The notes under the pieces are model-generated. The model saw only the letters and a list, made by a program, of their open reading frames with translations, searched no databases and was not told where the DNA came from. Made by a program: the position numbers and the translations under genes. From Methanoregulaceae archaeon (GTDB lineage: Bacteria; Armatimonadota; Fimbriimonadia; Fimbriimonadales; Fimbriimonadaceae), in NCBI GenBank assembly GCA_020850325.1, contig JADZEW010000016.1:124001-188000 (forward strand): a stretch of 64,000 nucleotides of DNA. Reading direction: 5' to 3'. Each line of letters starts with the position of its first letter. Within the stretch, counting starts at the first letter, position 1. Below, in pieces: positions 48,863 to 57,512 of the stretch.

Positions 48863-50347
48863 GTGATCAAGTCTCCTTATATGTTCCTCGTGTTCGCGAG
48901 TGCCGGACTCGGATTGGCGTGCGTAGGCGCCTCCGGCTCGTCGGCAAATGCCCAACCTGCTGAAGCCAATCCTCAGCGCGCCCAAGCCATCAATTTGACC
49001 CGTGCCTACGCCGAAAACTGCGCCAGCTGCCACGGCCAAGACGGCTCGGGCGGGGGCGCCGGCACCCAGACGCTGAACACCGAAGAGCTGTTCGACCAGA
49101 AGCACGACCGCCGGTTCTTCGACGCGATCAAGAATGGTTTGCCAGACAACGGCATGCCCGCCTTCGGCGAGACGATGTCCGACGAAGCCGTCTGGGGTCT
49201 CGTGGTCAAAGTCCGCGAAATGCAAGCCCGCGCGCTGCGCACGAAGAACGGCTCACCCACGCCCGTCAATGGCGTGTACAAGTCGAAGCGCCACGACTTC
49301 AAAGTCGAGACCGTCATCACCGAAGGCCTGAACACGCCCTGGGGCATCGATTGGCTCCCCGACGGCCGCATGCTGGTCACGAACCGCAACGGGGTCCTCA
49401 AGCTCTACGACGCGAACCATAAGCTGATCGGGGACATCAACGGCATCCCGACCAGCCTGGAGATGGGCCAAGGCGGCCTGATGGAGGTCACCGTCCACCC
49501 CGAGTACGACAAGAACGGCTGGATCTACCTCGCCTATACCGAGCCGGCGAAGGAAGGGCGCGGCGGCTTGACGAAGATCGTCCGGGGCAAGCTTGTTTCG
49601 CGTTCGCAACCGCCGGTGTGGTCGGGTCAGGAGACGATTTACGAGGGCAAGCAGGAGTATTACACCGGTGCAGGAGTTCACTTCGGAAGCCGCATCGTGT
49701 TCGACAAGGACGGCTACCTGTTCTTCGCCATCGGCGAGCGCGGCTCGAACATGGGTGCGCAAAGCCTCGCGACCCCGTTCGGCAAGATCATGCGGCTGAA
49801 CGCGGACGGCACGGTTCCCAAGGACAACCCGTTTGTCGGTACGGCTGACGCTGATCCTGCCGTCTGGACCTACGGCCACCGCAACCAGCAGGGCCTCGTC
49901 TTTGACCTCGAAGGCAAGCTCTGGACGACCGAGCACGGCCCCCGTGGCGGCGACGAGCTGAACCAAGTCAAGAAGGGCTCGAACTACGGCTGGCCGGTCG
50001 TGGCATGGTCCATCAACTACAACGACGCTCCGTTCCGCACGCCGTGGCCGAAGGACGATATGAAGGTCGAGCAGCCCGTGTTCCGCTGGCTTCCCTCGAT
50101 TGGCGCTTGCGGCCTTGATCTCGCACGGGGAACGGCATTCCCGAACTGGAGTGGCGACCTGCTCGCCGGTGGCCTTGCCGGCCAGAATCTCGATCGCATC
50201 CGCGTAAAGGATGGCAAGCTGGTCGAGCGAGAGGAGCTTCTCCACAATCTCGGTCGAATCCGCGAGGTCGCGGTCCACAAGGACGGCACGATCTACGTCG
50301 CGCTGAACAGCCCGAATCACATCATCCGGCTCGTGCCGGCGAAGTAG
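48863..50347 (+). CDS. Exported cytochrome c-linked PQQ-type sugar dehydrogenase
   Basis: A 494-residue two-domain exported protein. A signal region ends at a cysteine (SAGLGLAC), possibly a lipobox. A c-type cytochrome domain (heme site CASCH, Cys53, Cys56, His57) is followed by a six-bladed beta-propeller of the glucose/sorbosone dehydrogenase family (TEGLNTPWGIDWLPDGRM, HRNQQGLVFDLEGKLWTTEHG, PRGGDELNQVKKGSNYGWP). The propeller family uses PQQ. This arrangement would oxidise an aldose in the periplasm and pass electrons to the attached heme. PQQ-synthesis genes are not in the window. The start codon is GTG. Confidence 0.88.
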   Translation: MIKSPYMFLVFASAGLGLACVGASGSSANAQPAEANPQRAQAINLTRAYAENCASCHGQDGSGGGAGTQTLNTEELFDQKHDRRFFDAIKNGLPDNGMPAFGETMSDEAVWGLVVKVREMQARALRTKNGSPTPVNGVYKSKRHDFKVETVITEGLNTPWGIDWLPDGRMLVTNRNGVLKLYDANHKLIGDINGIPTSLEMGQGGLMEVTVHPEYDKNGWIYLAYTEPAKEGRGGLTKIVRGKLVSRSQPPVWSGQETIYEGKQEYYTGAGVHFGSRIVFDKDGYLFFAIGERGSNMGAQSLATPFGKIMRLNADGTVPKDNPFVGTADADPAVWTYGHRNQQGLVFDLEGKLWTTEHGPRGGDELNQVKKGSNYGWPVVAWSINYNDAPFRTPWPKDDMKVEQPVFRWLPSIGACGLDLARGTAFPNWSGDLLAGGLAGQNLDRIRVKDGKLVEREELLHNLGRIREVAVHKDGTIYVALNSPNHIIRLVPAK

Positions 50348-50348
50348 C

Positions 50349-51293
50349 CTAAGACGTTGCCATCGCGAGCTGGATCAGCTCGCGGTGGGGCTTGAAGTGA
50401 ACGTCCTCGCGAATCGTCTCGAGGACGTTCACGGGCACTTCGGGGTGGTCTTCGAGCAGCCGACCAATGACGCCCTGAACCAGATGCTCCGGCGTCGACG
50501 CGCCGCTCGATACGCCGATGACCTTTCGCTCGCGCCAAGCGATGTCGACATTGGCGGCGCTGTCCACGAGGTGGGCTTCCGTGCCACACGACTCAGCCAC
50601 TTCGCGGAGCCGATTGCTGTTCGACGACATGTGCGAGCCGACGATGATGACGAGATCGCACTGCTCGGCAAGCTCACGGATCGCCACCTGGCGGTTTGTG
50701 GTCGCGTAGCAGATGTCTTCTTTCTTCGGGCGCTCGATGTGCGGGTACTTGGTGAGAAGAGCGTCCATGGTGCGTTGGACCTCGTCGACACTCAAGGTAG
50801 TTTGGGTGAGAACCGCAAGTTTGTCGTAGTGCGGGATCTCGAGGGCGGCGACGTCCTCGGGCGACTCGACCAGCACCATGCGGTCGGGGGCTTCGCCCAT
50901 CGTTCCCTCAGCTTCGACGTGCCCGTCGTGGCCGATGTAGATCATGAAATAGCCCTTGTTCGCGTAGTGTTTGGCCTCGTTGTGCACCTTGGTGACGAGG
51001 GGGCAAGTGGCGTCGATGATCTTCAGGTTGCGCTCCGCGGACTGGCGGCGAACCGCGGGGGAGACGCCGTGGGCGGAGTACACGACGACCGAGCCTTCCG
51101 GGATGTCGTCGATGTCTTCGACAAAGATGACGCCGCGCTGCTCAAACGACCGCACCACCCACTGGTTGTGCACGATCGCGTGTCGCACGTAAAGAGGCGC
51201 ACCGTAGATTCGCAACGCGAGGTCCACGACCTCGATCGCATAGGCGACGCCCGCACAAAACCCTCTAGGGGCGGCCAGAAGAATGCGCTCCAC
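50349..51293 (-). CDS. ispH: 4-hydroxy-3-methylbut-2-enyl diphosphate reductase
   Basis: Last step of the methylerythritol phosphate isoprenoid pathway; an Fe-S enzyme. The 314-residue frame starts at GTG 51293 (VERILLAAPRGFCAGV). Cysteines for the cluster occur in GFCAG, ATCPLV and SCGTEAH regions, and VGSHMSSNSNRL and SSGASTPEHLVQ are hallmarks. The earlier in-frame start at 51368 is not needed by homology. TACAAT stands six bases before the GTG. It supplies precursors for the carotenoids encoded at 7473-11402. Confidence 0.96.
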   Translation of the reverse strand: MERILLAAPRGFCAGVAYAIEVVDLALRIYGAPLYVRHAIVHNQWVVRSFEQRGVIFVEDIDDIPEGSVVVYSAHGVSPAVRRQSAERNLKIIDATCPLVTKVHNEAKHYANKGYFMIYIGHDGHVEAEGTMGEAPDRMVLVESPEDVAALEIPHYDKLAVLTQTTLSVDEVQRTMDALLTKYPHIERPKKEDICYATTNRQVAIRELAEQCDLVIIVGSHMSSNSNRLREVAESCGTEAHLVDSAANVDIAWRERKVIGVSSGASTPEHLVQGVIGRLLEDHPEVPVNVLETIREDVHFKPHRELIQLAMATS

Positions 51294-51299
51294 GCTGTA

Positions 51300-51305
51300 A
51301 TTGTA
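51300..51305 (-). promoter_or_regulatory. Candidate -10 of ispH (leaderless spacing)
   Basis: TACAAT on the minus strand, six bases before the GTG at 51293. Confidence 0.5.
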
Positions 51306-51444
51306 CGCGGGTTGGAGTGGGGATGGCTCGGATGGGCAAGGCAGGCTCGGACAGGCTCCCATCGACACCGAGCCAGGTGAGGGTGTGGGCTCAGGGCGAA
51401 CTCATTCCAAACTAAGCCGGGCTCCGAACCTGGACCCACACCGG

Positions 51445-51450
51445 TAGAAT
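51445..51450 (+). promoter_or_regulatory. Candidate -10 of nhaA (leaderless spacing)
   Basis: TAGAAT with five bases before the ATG at 51456. Confidence 0.45.
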
Positions 51451-51455
51451 GTCTT

Positions 51456-52805
51456 ATGCCCCGACGCTCCACACGCCGCCGGTTGCTGCAACCCATCGTC
51501 CAGTTCATTCAGACGGAAGCCTCTTCGGGCATTCTGCTGATGGCGATGGCGCTCATCGCGCTGATCTGGGCGAACTCACCGTGGGCTTCGTACTACAAAG
51601 AGCTTTGGGACACCAAGATCACCGTTGCGGTCGGCACGTTCGAGATTAGCAAGAAGGCGATTCTGTGGATCAACGACGGCCTCATGGCCGTGTTCTTCTT
51701 GCTGGTGGGCCTTGAGATCAAGCGGGAGTTGCTCCTTGGGCAGCTATCCTCCTTCCGCCGAGCCGCACTACCTGTCGCGGCCGCGATCGGCGGCATGGTG
51801 TTCCCGGCCCTGCTGTATTTCGCGTTCAACCCGTCCGGGCCAGCAACGCGAGGCTGGGGCATTCCCATGGCGACCGACATCGCCTTCGCGTTGGGCATCC
51901 TGGCCCTACTCGGCCCGCGCGTTCCGATTGGACTGAAGGTTTTCCTGGCGGCCCTGGCGATCGTGGACGACCTCGGCGCCGTGCTGGTCATCGCGCTCTT
52001 CTACACCGCCGAGATCAATATGTCCGCTCTCCTTGGCGGCTTCGGCGTCTTCGCTCTCTTGCTGGCCCTCAACCGGGCCGGAGTCCGCAAGCCGACCCCT
52101 TACGCGCTAGCGGGCGTTGTGCTGTGGGTGCTGTTCCTTAAGTCGGGCGTTCACGCCACGATCGCGGGAGTTCTGCTCGCGCTCACGATTCCAACCCGCG
52201 TTCACCTGAATGCCCGGGAGTACCTCGATCAGATTCGCGCGGTGACCGACGAGTTCGAGGGCTCCGGAGACGTCGGCGAGCACGTGCTCATGAGTGAAGC
52301 GCGTACAACTGCCATCGAGGAGATCGAGCGCGCCTCCGAAGAAGCGCAGATGCCCTTGGAGCGGCTCGAGCATAGCTTGCACCCGTGGGTTTCCTACTTC
52401 ATCATGCCGATCTTCGCGCTGGCCAACGCCGGCATTCCGCTCGGTGAGGGTGTTCAGCAAGCGGCCGGAAGCCCGATCGCTTGGGGCGTCTTCGCGGGCC
52501 TCGTGCTCGGAAAGCCGATCGGCATCTTCGTGATGTCGTGGCTTGCCGTGAAGCTGAACCTCGGCGCGCTACCCGACGGTGTCGGCTGGCGCCACATCTT
52601 CGGCGTGGGCATGCTGGGTGGCGTTGGCTTTACGATGGCGCTCTTTATCGCGGAACTTGCCCTAGGCACCCCAGAAAAACTCGTCGTCGCCAAGATGGGC
52701 ATCATGGCCGCATCGCTGGTGGCTGGCCTTCTCGGATTCTTAGTGTTGAGAAAACAGGGCCGGGTCCGTCGCCCTAGTCCCCCTCCGGCAACGCCCCCAA
52801 GCTAG
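51456..52805 (+). CDS. nhaA: Na+/H+ antiporter NhaA
   Basis: A 449-residue inner-membrane exchanger that pumps Na+ out in return for protons. Hydrophobic helices run through the chain; the paired aspartates of the ion site are in AIVDDLGAVLVIALFY. Further family wording: FFLLVGLEIKRELLLGQL, GWGIPMATDIAFALGIL and SGVHATIAGVLLAL. It is longer than E. coli NhaA because of a C-terminal extension. Its 3' end overlaps the convergent lipoprotein gene by 32 bases. No regulator (NhaR) is nearby. Confidence 0.96.
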   Translation: MPRRSTRRRLLQPIVQFIQTEASSGILLMAMALIALIWANSPWASYYKELWDTKITVAVGTFEISKKAILWINDGLMAVFFLLVGLEIKRELLLGQLSSFRRAALPVAAAIGGMVFPALLYFAFNPSGPATRGWGIPMATDIAFALGILALLGPRVPIGLKVFLAALAIVDDLGAVLVIALFYTAEINMSALLGGFGVFALLLALNRAGVRKPTPYALAGVVLWVLFLKSGVHATIAGVLLALTIPTRVHLNAREYLDQIRAVTDEFEGSGDVGEHVLMSEARTTAIEEIERASEEAQMPLERLEHSLHPWVSYFIMPIFALANAGIPLGEGVQQAAGSPIAWGVFAGLVLGKPIGIFVMSWLAVKLNLGALPDGVGWRHIFGVGMLGGVGFTMALFIAELALGTPEKLVVAKMGIMAASLVAGLLGFLVLRKQGRVRRPSPPPATPPS

Positions 52806-53073
52806 ACCCTGACGCCTTGTTTGCCGCATCCTTGGCGCGGTCCTTAGCGATCGTGCCGACCGCCGACCCGCCGCCCTGCAGCGACTCGGTTCCCGTGACC
52901 GGGGCATTGGGAACAGCAGAAGGCGTCACCAGGGTCACGCCGCCATCGCCCCCCGCGGGTTGTTGGCTTGCGGTGCCCCTCGTGGGTTCAGTGGGTGCCG
53001 GAGTCTCGGGTGCGGGGGACTGGCATCCGATGAGAACGAGCACAACGAGCATCGAGAGTGGAAGGTAGCGCAT
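52774..53073 (-). CDS. Small lipoprotein of unknown function
   Basis: A 99-residue protein with a lipobox (MRYLPLSMLVVLVLIGC). The mature chain is Pro/Thr/Gly-rich and disordered-looking (QSPAPETPAPTEPTRG, then GGDGGVTLVTPS). The start ATG at 53073 is favoured by the signal sequence; an earlier ATG at 53139 would place a hydrophilic stretch first. The 3' end overlaps nhaA. It lies downstream of a terminator for the subtilase gene, so has its own transcript or read-through. Confidence 0.7.
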   Translation of the reverse strand: MRYLPLSMLVVLVLIGCQSPAPETPAPTEPTRGTASQQPAGGDGGVTLVTPSAVPNAPVTGTESLQGGGSAVGTIAKDRAKDAANKASGSSLGALPEGD

Positions 53074-53095
53074 GGGTTTTATCCGGATGTAGCAA

Positions 53096-53131
53096 AACGC
53101 CTCCCTTGCCTTGGCAGGCAAGGGAGGCGTT
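53096..53131 (-). terminator. Rho-independent terminator of the subtilase gene
   Basis: AACGCCTCCCTTGCC and GGCAAGGGAGGCGTT form a perfect 15-bp stem with loop TTGGCA. On the minus strand the stem is followed by TTTTGC. It starts nine bases after the protease stop codon. Confidence 0.85.
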
Positions 53132-53139
53132 AAGGTCAC

Positions 53140-54747
53140 TTACCGCGGGATGCGGCCATTGAGTCGAAGGTGGTCCACCTTCATGGTGAACTGCTTTGCG
53201 GAGGAACTCATCGTTTGCGGCCATACGCACCGGACGAGAACCTGCAGTTCGCGGTTCGCGTTCCAATACTTGGTGTACGGGGCCGTGAACGAGAAGGACT
53301 TCTTGACGTCCGTGCCGTTCATCGGGAACGCACCGACATACTGCCACTTCGATGTCGAGTTATCCCAGATGAAGAAGTTGGCCGTCACCCGAGAGGGGGC
53401 GTTGACTTCAAGATCGAGGGACAACTGGCTAATGGTCCGAGGGTCACGGTTCGTCTTGAACGTGCCGCGCATCGAGCCGACGTGGCCAACGCGATTAACG
53501 GCCTTGCTGACGACGGTGAAGTAGCTGTTGTCAGAGGCCGCGATTTGCGCCACGCCCCCCGCGGTAACCGTGCCTTCAAACATCGAAGCCGCGTTTGGCG
53601 CAAGCGCATACGGATCCGTCGTCACCAGCGTGGGCACCGAGCGGAGCACGTTGATGCGCCCGTACTTGACGAACGTACCAACGAAGTCCGAGTTGTTCTG
53701 GATCTGGTTTCGGATCTGGACCGGAGTGGCGGCGCGCCACGTGGACTTGATCAAGCCCGCGAGACCGGCCACGTACGGGCAGGCCATGCTGGTACCGGTG
53801 TTGTTGCCATAGCTGTTGCCCGGCAGCGTGCTCATGATGCTCGTGCCCGGAGCGGCCACATCGACCCAGTCACCGTAAGCCGAAGACGGGTTGCGATTGT
53901 CGTTCTGGTCGGTGTTCGCGACGGCGAGAACCTCGGGGTGGCCCGCCGGATAGACCATCTGGGTCGTTCCGTGGTTGCCCGCCGCAGCGATCGGAATCGC
54001 ACCACGGGTGATCGAATACTTGCAGGCGTCGTGAATCGCGGTCGAGGGGCTGCCACCGGCCAGGCTCATGCTGATGACATGGGCTCCGTTATCCGCGGAG
54101 TAGGTGATTCCTGCCGCGACTCCCGCCGCCGTACCACCACCCGGGCCGAGAACTCGGACCGGCATGATCGAACAGTTCGGGGCCATGCCCGCTATACCGA
54201 TGCCGTTATTCGTGGCGGCCGCGGCAATGCCAGCGCAGTGGGTGCCATGCCCTTCCTCGTCCATCGGGTCAGCATCGTCGTCGACAAAGTCATAACCCGG
54301 CAACATCTTGGCGGCAAGATCCTCGTGGTTGTAATCGACGCCGGTGTCGACGATCGCGATCACGATGTCCTGGGCACCGCGCATCTGGTCCCAGCCTTCG
54401 ATGGCCTTGGTGCGCGGCATCGCATACTGCTGGCTCAGCCGAGGATCGTTCGGCGTCCACGCCGCGCGGTAAATGTAGTTCGGCTCGGCGTAAACCACTT
54501 CCAGCTTGGAGCTGTAGTAAGCGACCGCCTGACTCACCGACATGTTCTTCGGCAAGATCACGCGCGTCGCGCCGATCGATGCAATGTAGCCAGCTTCCTG
54601 GGCTCCGATCGCCTGGTTGACGCTCGCGCTCTTGCCCGGAATAAACTTCACCATCAGTTCACCAGGCACGTGCTCGGTGTACTGACCCATTGAAAATGCA
54701 GCGGCGCAGACAAACGCCGCCACAGAAAGATTTCTATACATCACCAT
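53140..54747 (-). CDS. Secreted subtilisin-like serine protease (S8)
   Basis: A 535-residue exported protease. A signal peptide (about 1-21) and a short N-terminal prodomain (PGELMVKFIPGKSASVNQAI) precede the S8 catalytic domain: Asp134 (IVDTGVDYNH), His167 (EEGHGTHCAG), Asn258 (AAAGNHG) and Ser320 (GTSMACPYVAG). The order and spacing match thermitase/fervidolysin-type enzymes. The last 130 residues after RINVLRSVPT look like a beta-sandwich domain, possibly for cell-surface binding. A near-consensus TATAAT stands 23 bases before the ATG, and a strong terminator follows the gene. Confidence 0.95.
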   Translation of the reverse strand: MVMYRNLSVAAFVCAAAFSMGQYTEHVPGELMVKFIPGKSASVNQAIGAQEAGYIASIGATRVILPKNMSVSQAVAYYSSKLEVVYAEPNYIYRAAWTPNDPRLSQQYAMPRTKAIEGWDQMRGAQDIVIAIVDTGVDYNHEDLAAKMLPGYDFVDDDADPMDEEGHGTHCAGIAAAATNNGIGIAGMAPNCSIMPVRVLGPGGGTAAGVAAGITYSADNGAHVISMSLAGGSPSTAIHDACKYSITRGAIPIAAAGNHGTTQMVYPAGHPEVLAVANTDQNDNRNPSSAYGDWVDVAAPGTSIMSTLPGNSYGNNTGTSMACPYVAGLAGLIKSTWRAATPVQIRNQIQNNSDFVGTFVKYGRINVLRSVPTLVTTDPYALAPNAASMFEGTVTAGGVAQIAASDNSYFTVVSKAVNRVGHVGSMRGTFKTNRDPRTISQLSLDLEVNAPSRVTANFFIWDNSTSKWQYVGAFPMNGTDVKKSFSFTAPYTKYWNANRELQVLVRCVWPQTMSSSAKQFTMKVDHLRLNGRIPR

Positions 54748-54769
54748 GGCTGTCCCTCAGAACACCCCC

Positions 54770-54775
54770 ATTATA
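54770..54775 (-). promoter_or_regulatory. Candidate -10 of the subtilase gene
   Basis: TATAAT, the exact consensus, on the minus strand 22 bases before the ATG at 54747. No clear -35 is seen. A GAGGG ribosome binding site lies between. Confidence 0.55.
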
Positions 54776-54817
54776 GTGGAAATGCCAGGAGATTGAGTGA
54801 TTTTCCACAGATCAAGG

Positions 54818-54823
54818 TAGAAT
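54818..54823 (+). promoter_or_regulatory. Candidate -10 of prfB (leaderless spacing)
   Basis: TAGAAT seven bases before the ATG at 54831. TTGAGT lies 19 bases further upstream, a weak -35. Confidence 0.5.
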
Positions 54824-54830
54824 TTCGCCC

Positions 54831-55944
54831 ATGTTGAACCTAGAGCAACATGAAGCGCTGTCGAAGGCGAGAGGTCGCCTCGACGCTATCCGGGGGCATC
54901 TTTGACCTGGATCGGCGCCTTGCTCAAATCCGAACCTTAGAAGCTAAGTCCGAACTCCCCAACTTCTGGGATGACCCGGCTTCTGCCAACCAAGATCTCC
55001 GCCGTCTAAGCCAGCTGCGCGATCTCATCAATCCGTTTCTCCGCCTCGATAAGACTGAGCGGGATATCGCGGAGCTGTATGAGATGCTCAAGCTGGAGCC
55101 CAGCGAGAGCATGGCGGCGGAGATGGATCAGATGTCCATCACGTTCCTGCGAGACCTCGACGACTACGAACTCGAGACCCTGCTCAGCGGCGAATACGAC
55201 GACCGCAATGCTCTGCTCGAAATCAATGCCGGAGCCGGAGGATCAGAAGCGTGTGACTGGGCCTCGATGCTGTGCCGCATGTACATCCGCTGGGCGGAGC
55301 GCAAGGGGTTCAAGGTCGAGATCCTCAGCGAGACTCCCGGCGACGTGACCGGCTATCGCGCCGTGCAACTCGATGTTCGCGGACGCAACGCCTACGGCTA
55401 TCTGAAGGCGGATAACGGCGTCCACCGTTTGGTGCGCATTTCGCCCTTCGATGCCGCCGCACGGAGGCACACCTCGTTCTGCAAGGTCGAAGTGCTGCCC
55501 GAGATCGAGAGCAGCGAAGTGCAGATCAACCCGGATGACCTCAAGGTCGAGACGCTTCGCGCAGGCGGGGCGGGCGGTCAGCACGTCAACAAGACGGAGA
55601 GCGCGGTCCGCATCACCCACCTGCCGTCGGGCATCGTTGTTCAATGCCAAAACGAGCGCAGCCAGCACAAGAACCGCGATGCGGCGATGACCGTTCTCGC
55701 GGCGCGGCTCGCCGAACTGCAGCGAAAGCAAGCTGAGCAGCACATGAACACGATGAAAGTCACCGGCCCCGCGGAGTGGGGCCGCCAGATACGCAGCTAC
55801 GTGATGCAGCCGTACACGATGGTGAAGGACCACCGCACCGCTCACGAGACCGGAAACGTGTCGGGAGTCATGGACGGTGAGATCGACGGCTTCATCGAAG
55901 CGTATCTCAAGCAGCGTCCCTCCGAAGATGCGTACGTGGAGTGA
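54831..55944 (+). CDS. prfB: Peptide chain release factor 2 (programmed +1 frameshift)
   Basis: Ends translation at UGA and UAA codons. The gene starts at ATG 54831 and reads 24 codons (MLNLEQHEALSKARGRLDAI and RGHL) to an in-frame TGA at 54903-54905. A +1 shift at CTT-TGA then continues at GAC 54904 to 55944, giving about 370 residues. The shift site GGGGG-CAT-CTT-TGA-C is the classic autoregulatory arrangement. The recognition tripeptide SPF (RISPFDAAARR) and the catalytic GGQ (AGGQHVNKTES) are both present. A start at 54850 would miss the N-terminal domain helix and is not used. A TAGAAT -10 suggests a leaderless start. Confidence 0.96.
54891..54905 (+). other. Programmed +1 frameshift site of prfB
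   Basis: CGGGGG (Shine-Dalgarno-like, 54891-54896) lies three bases before the slippery CTT (54900-54902), which is followed by TGA and then C. At low RF2 the ribosome pauses at TGA and slips one base. Confidence 0.93.
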
Positions 55945-55945
55945 G

Positions 55946-56022
55946 GATGTAGGATGTCGAATGTCGGAATGTGGCTGGTAGCAGCTCCTCGGTCAGCAAC
56001 ATTCGACATTCCCCATCCTAAG
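55946..56022. repeat. GAATGTCG-type repeat with inverted arm, locus 2
   Basis: Left arm TAGGATGTCGAATGTCGGAA (55950-55969) and right arm AACATTCGACATTCCCCATC are imperfect inverted repeats. It begins just after the prfB stop codon and may double as its transcript end. Confidence 0.72.
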
Positions 56023-56053
56023 AGTCCAACAAGCTAACACGCCAACACGCCAA

Positions 56054-56701
56054 ATGCTGACCGCCAACCAAGCCTCCCTGATCTATGCCGACCAAGAGGG
56101 CGATGTGTTCGCCTGCGCCGAGGTGTCGCTGGAGATCGGCCCCGGCGAGTTCGTGGGCATCCTCGGCCCGTCGGGTTCGGGCAAGTCCTCGTTGCTCTAC
56201 TTGCTGAGCGGGCTCAAGTTGCCCACCCGCGGCGAAGTCCGTTATCGCGGAGACAGCCTTGCCGCACTGTCGGATGAAGCGCGCGCCAAGCTGCGCCTCG
56301 CGGAGTTTGGCTTCGTCTTTCAGCAGCCGTACCTTCTGGGCTACTTGTCCGCGCTCGAAAACGTGTCGGTAGCAGCGGGAGGGATCGACGCCCGCGAGGA
56401 GGCTTCGCGCTGGCTGACCGAGCTCGGACTGGGCGAAAAGTTGCACCGTCTCCCCCACGAGCTTAGCGGCGGCGAACGGCAGCGGGTGTGCGTGGCTCGG
56501 GCATTGCTCGGCAAGCCGAAGGTGATCTTCGCCGACGAGCCGACCGCAGCGCTCGATCACGTCCACGGAGTTCAGGTGGTTGAACTCATCGACCAACACC
56601 GGGGCGAGGGCTCGCTCGTAATGGTCACCCACGACCCGTCGATGCTCGAACGCGCCGACCGCATCTTGCACATGGCCGACGGACGGCTGGAATCTGAGTA
56701 A
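56054..56701 (+). CDS. ABC transporter ATP-binding protein (MacB/LolD-like)
   Basis: A 215-residue nucleotide-binding subunit. Walker A is GPSGSGKSS, the Q-loop is FVFQQPYL, the signature LSGGERQR, and Walker B VIFADEPTAALD. The order and the length match the LolD/MacB/YknY group that pairs with FtsX-like permeases to move lipoproteins or peptides. No permease gene follows; the next gene is a PhyH-type oxygenase, 13 bases downstream. The permease partner is therefore encoded elsewhere, or this is an orphan subunit. Confidence 0.88.
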   Translation: MLTANQASLIYADQEGDVFACAEVSLEIGPGEFVGILGPSGSGKSSLLYLLSGLKLPTRGEVRYRGDSLAALSDEARAKLRLAEFGFVFQQPYLLGYLSALENVSVAAGGIDAREEASRWLTELGLGEKLHRLPHELSGGERQRVCVARALLGKPKVIFADEPTAALDHVHGVQVVELIDQHRGEGSLVMVTHDPSMLERADRILHMADGRLESE

Positions 56702-56714
56702 CATCCCACCCGTC

Positions 56715-57512
56715 ATGCGAGACCAGTTAGACGAGCGTCAAATTGCGCAGTATCGTGAGCAGGGATTTCTCATTATCGAGGGGTTTCTCGATGCCGAAGA
56801 ACTCGCCGATTGGCGCAAGCAGGTGGACGAAGCCGTCTACGAGCGGCTGGAATCTCGCGACCAAGGACTCCACAATCAGGGCGACCCGGACAGCTATTAC
56901 GCCCGCGTGTTCACCCAGTGCCTGAAACTCGCCGACACCCACGAGGGGATGCATCGGCTGATGCACGATGAGCGGCTTGGGCGACTAGCGGGGACGCTCG
57001 CCGGGGTCGAGGGCATCCGAATCTGGCACGACCAGGCGCTCATCAAGCCGCCGTTCGGCAATCCCACCGCGTGGCACCTCGATAATCCCTACTGGTCGTT
57101 TAGTTCTCGCGATGCGATCTCGCTGTGGGTTGCCCTCGACGATGCCACCCAGGCCAACGGCTGCATGTGGTACCTGCCCGGAACCCACCTCACCGCCCGT
57201 CCCGACAACGCAGGAATCGCGGAAGATATCGCCGGACTGTTCCGCATCTATCCCGAGTGGCGGAGCATCGAGCCGGTGTGCGCGGCCTGCCCGGCGGGAT
57301 CCGCAGTGCTGCATAACGGACTCACTGCGCATGGCGCTGGGGCGAACATGACAAACCGCCCGCGCCGGGCGATGACGTGCGCCTACATGCCCGACGGATC
57401 AACCTTCAACGGCATCCAGAACGTCCTCCCCGCCGACTACTTCGCCACTCTGAGCGTCGGCGATCCGCTCGATGACCAGGCGGTGAATCCCCTGATTTGG
57501 AGCAAGGCTTGA
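56715..57512 (+). CDS. Phytanoyl-CoA dioxygenase (PhyH) family protein
   Basis: A 265-residue Fe(II)/2-oxoglutarate-dependent oxygenase. The family opening is QYREQGFLIIEGFLDAEELADW. The iron site is formed by His and Asp in AWHLDNPYW and by a later His in HNGLTAHGAGANMT. It hydroxylates or modifies a small molecule in the cytosol; the substrate is unknown. It lies in a short same-direction group after an ABC ATPase and overlaps the next gene (TTGA). The neighbouring CmcI-like methyltransferase suggests a small secondary-metabolite or surface-sugar tailoring pair. Confidence 0.86.
   Translation: MRDQLDERQIAQYREQGFLIIEGFLDAEELADWRKQVDEAVYERLESRDQGLHNQGDPDSYYARVFTQCLKLADTHEGMHRLMHDERLGRLAGTLAGVEGIRIWHDQALIKPPFGNPTAWHLDNPYWSFSSRDAISLWVALDDATQANGCMWYLPGTHLTARPDNAGIAEDIAGLFRIYPEWRSIEPVCAACPAGSAVLHNGLTAHGAGANMTNRPRRAMTCAYMPDGSTFNGIQNVLPADYFATLSVGDPLDDQAVNPLIWSKA

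Noticed and set aside
53170-54693. Plus-strand open frame of about 500 codons opposite the subtilase gene
   Set aside because: Antisense shadow; the catalytic triad proves the minus-strand gene.
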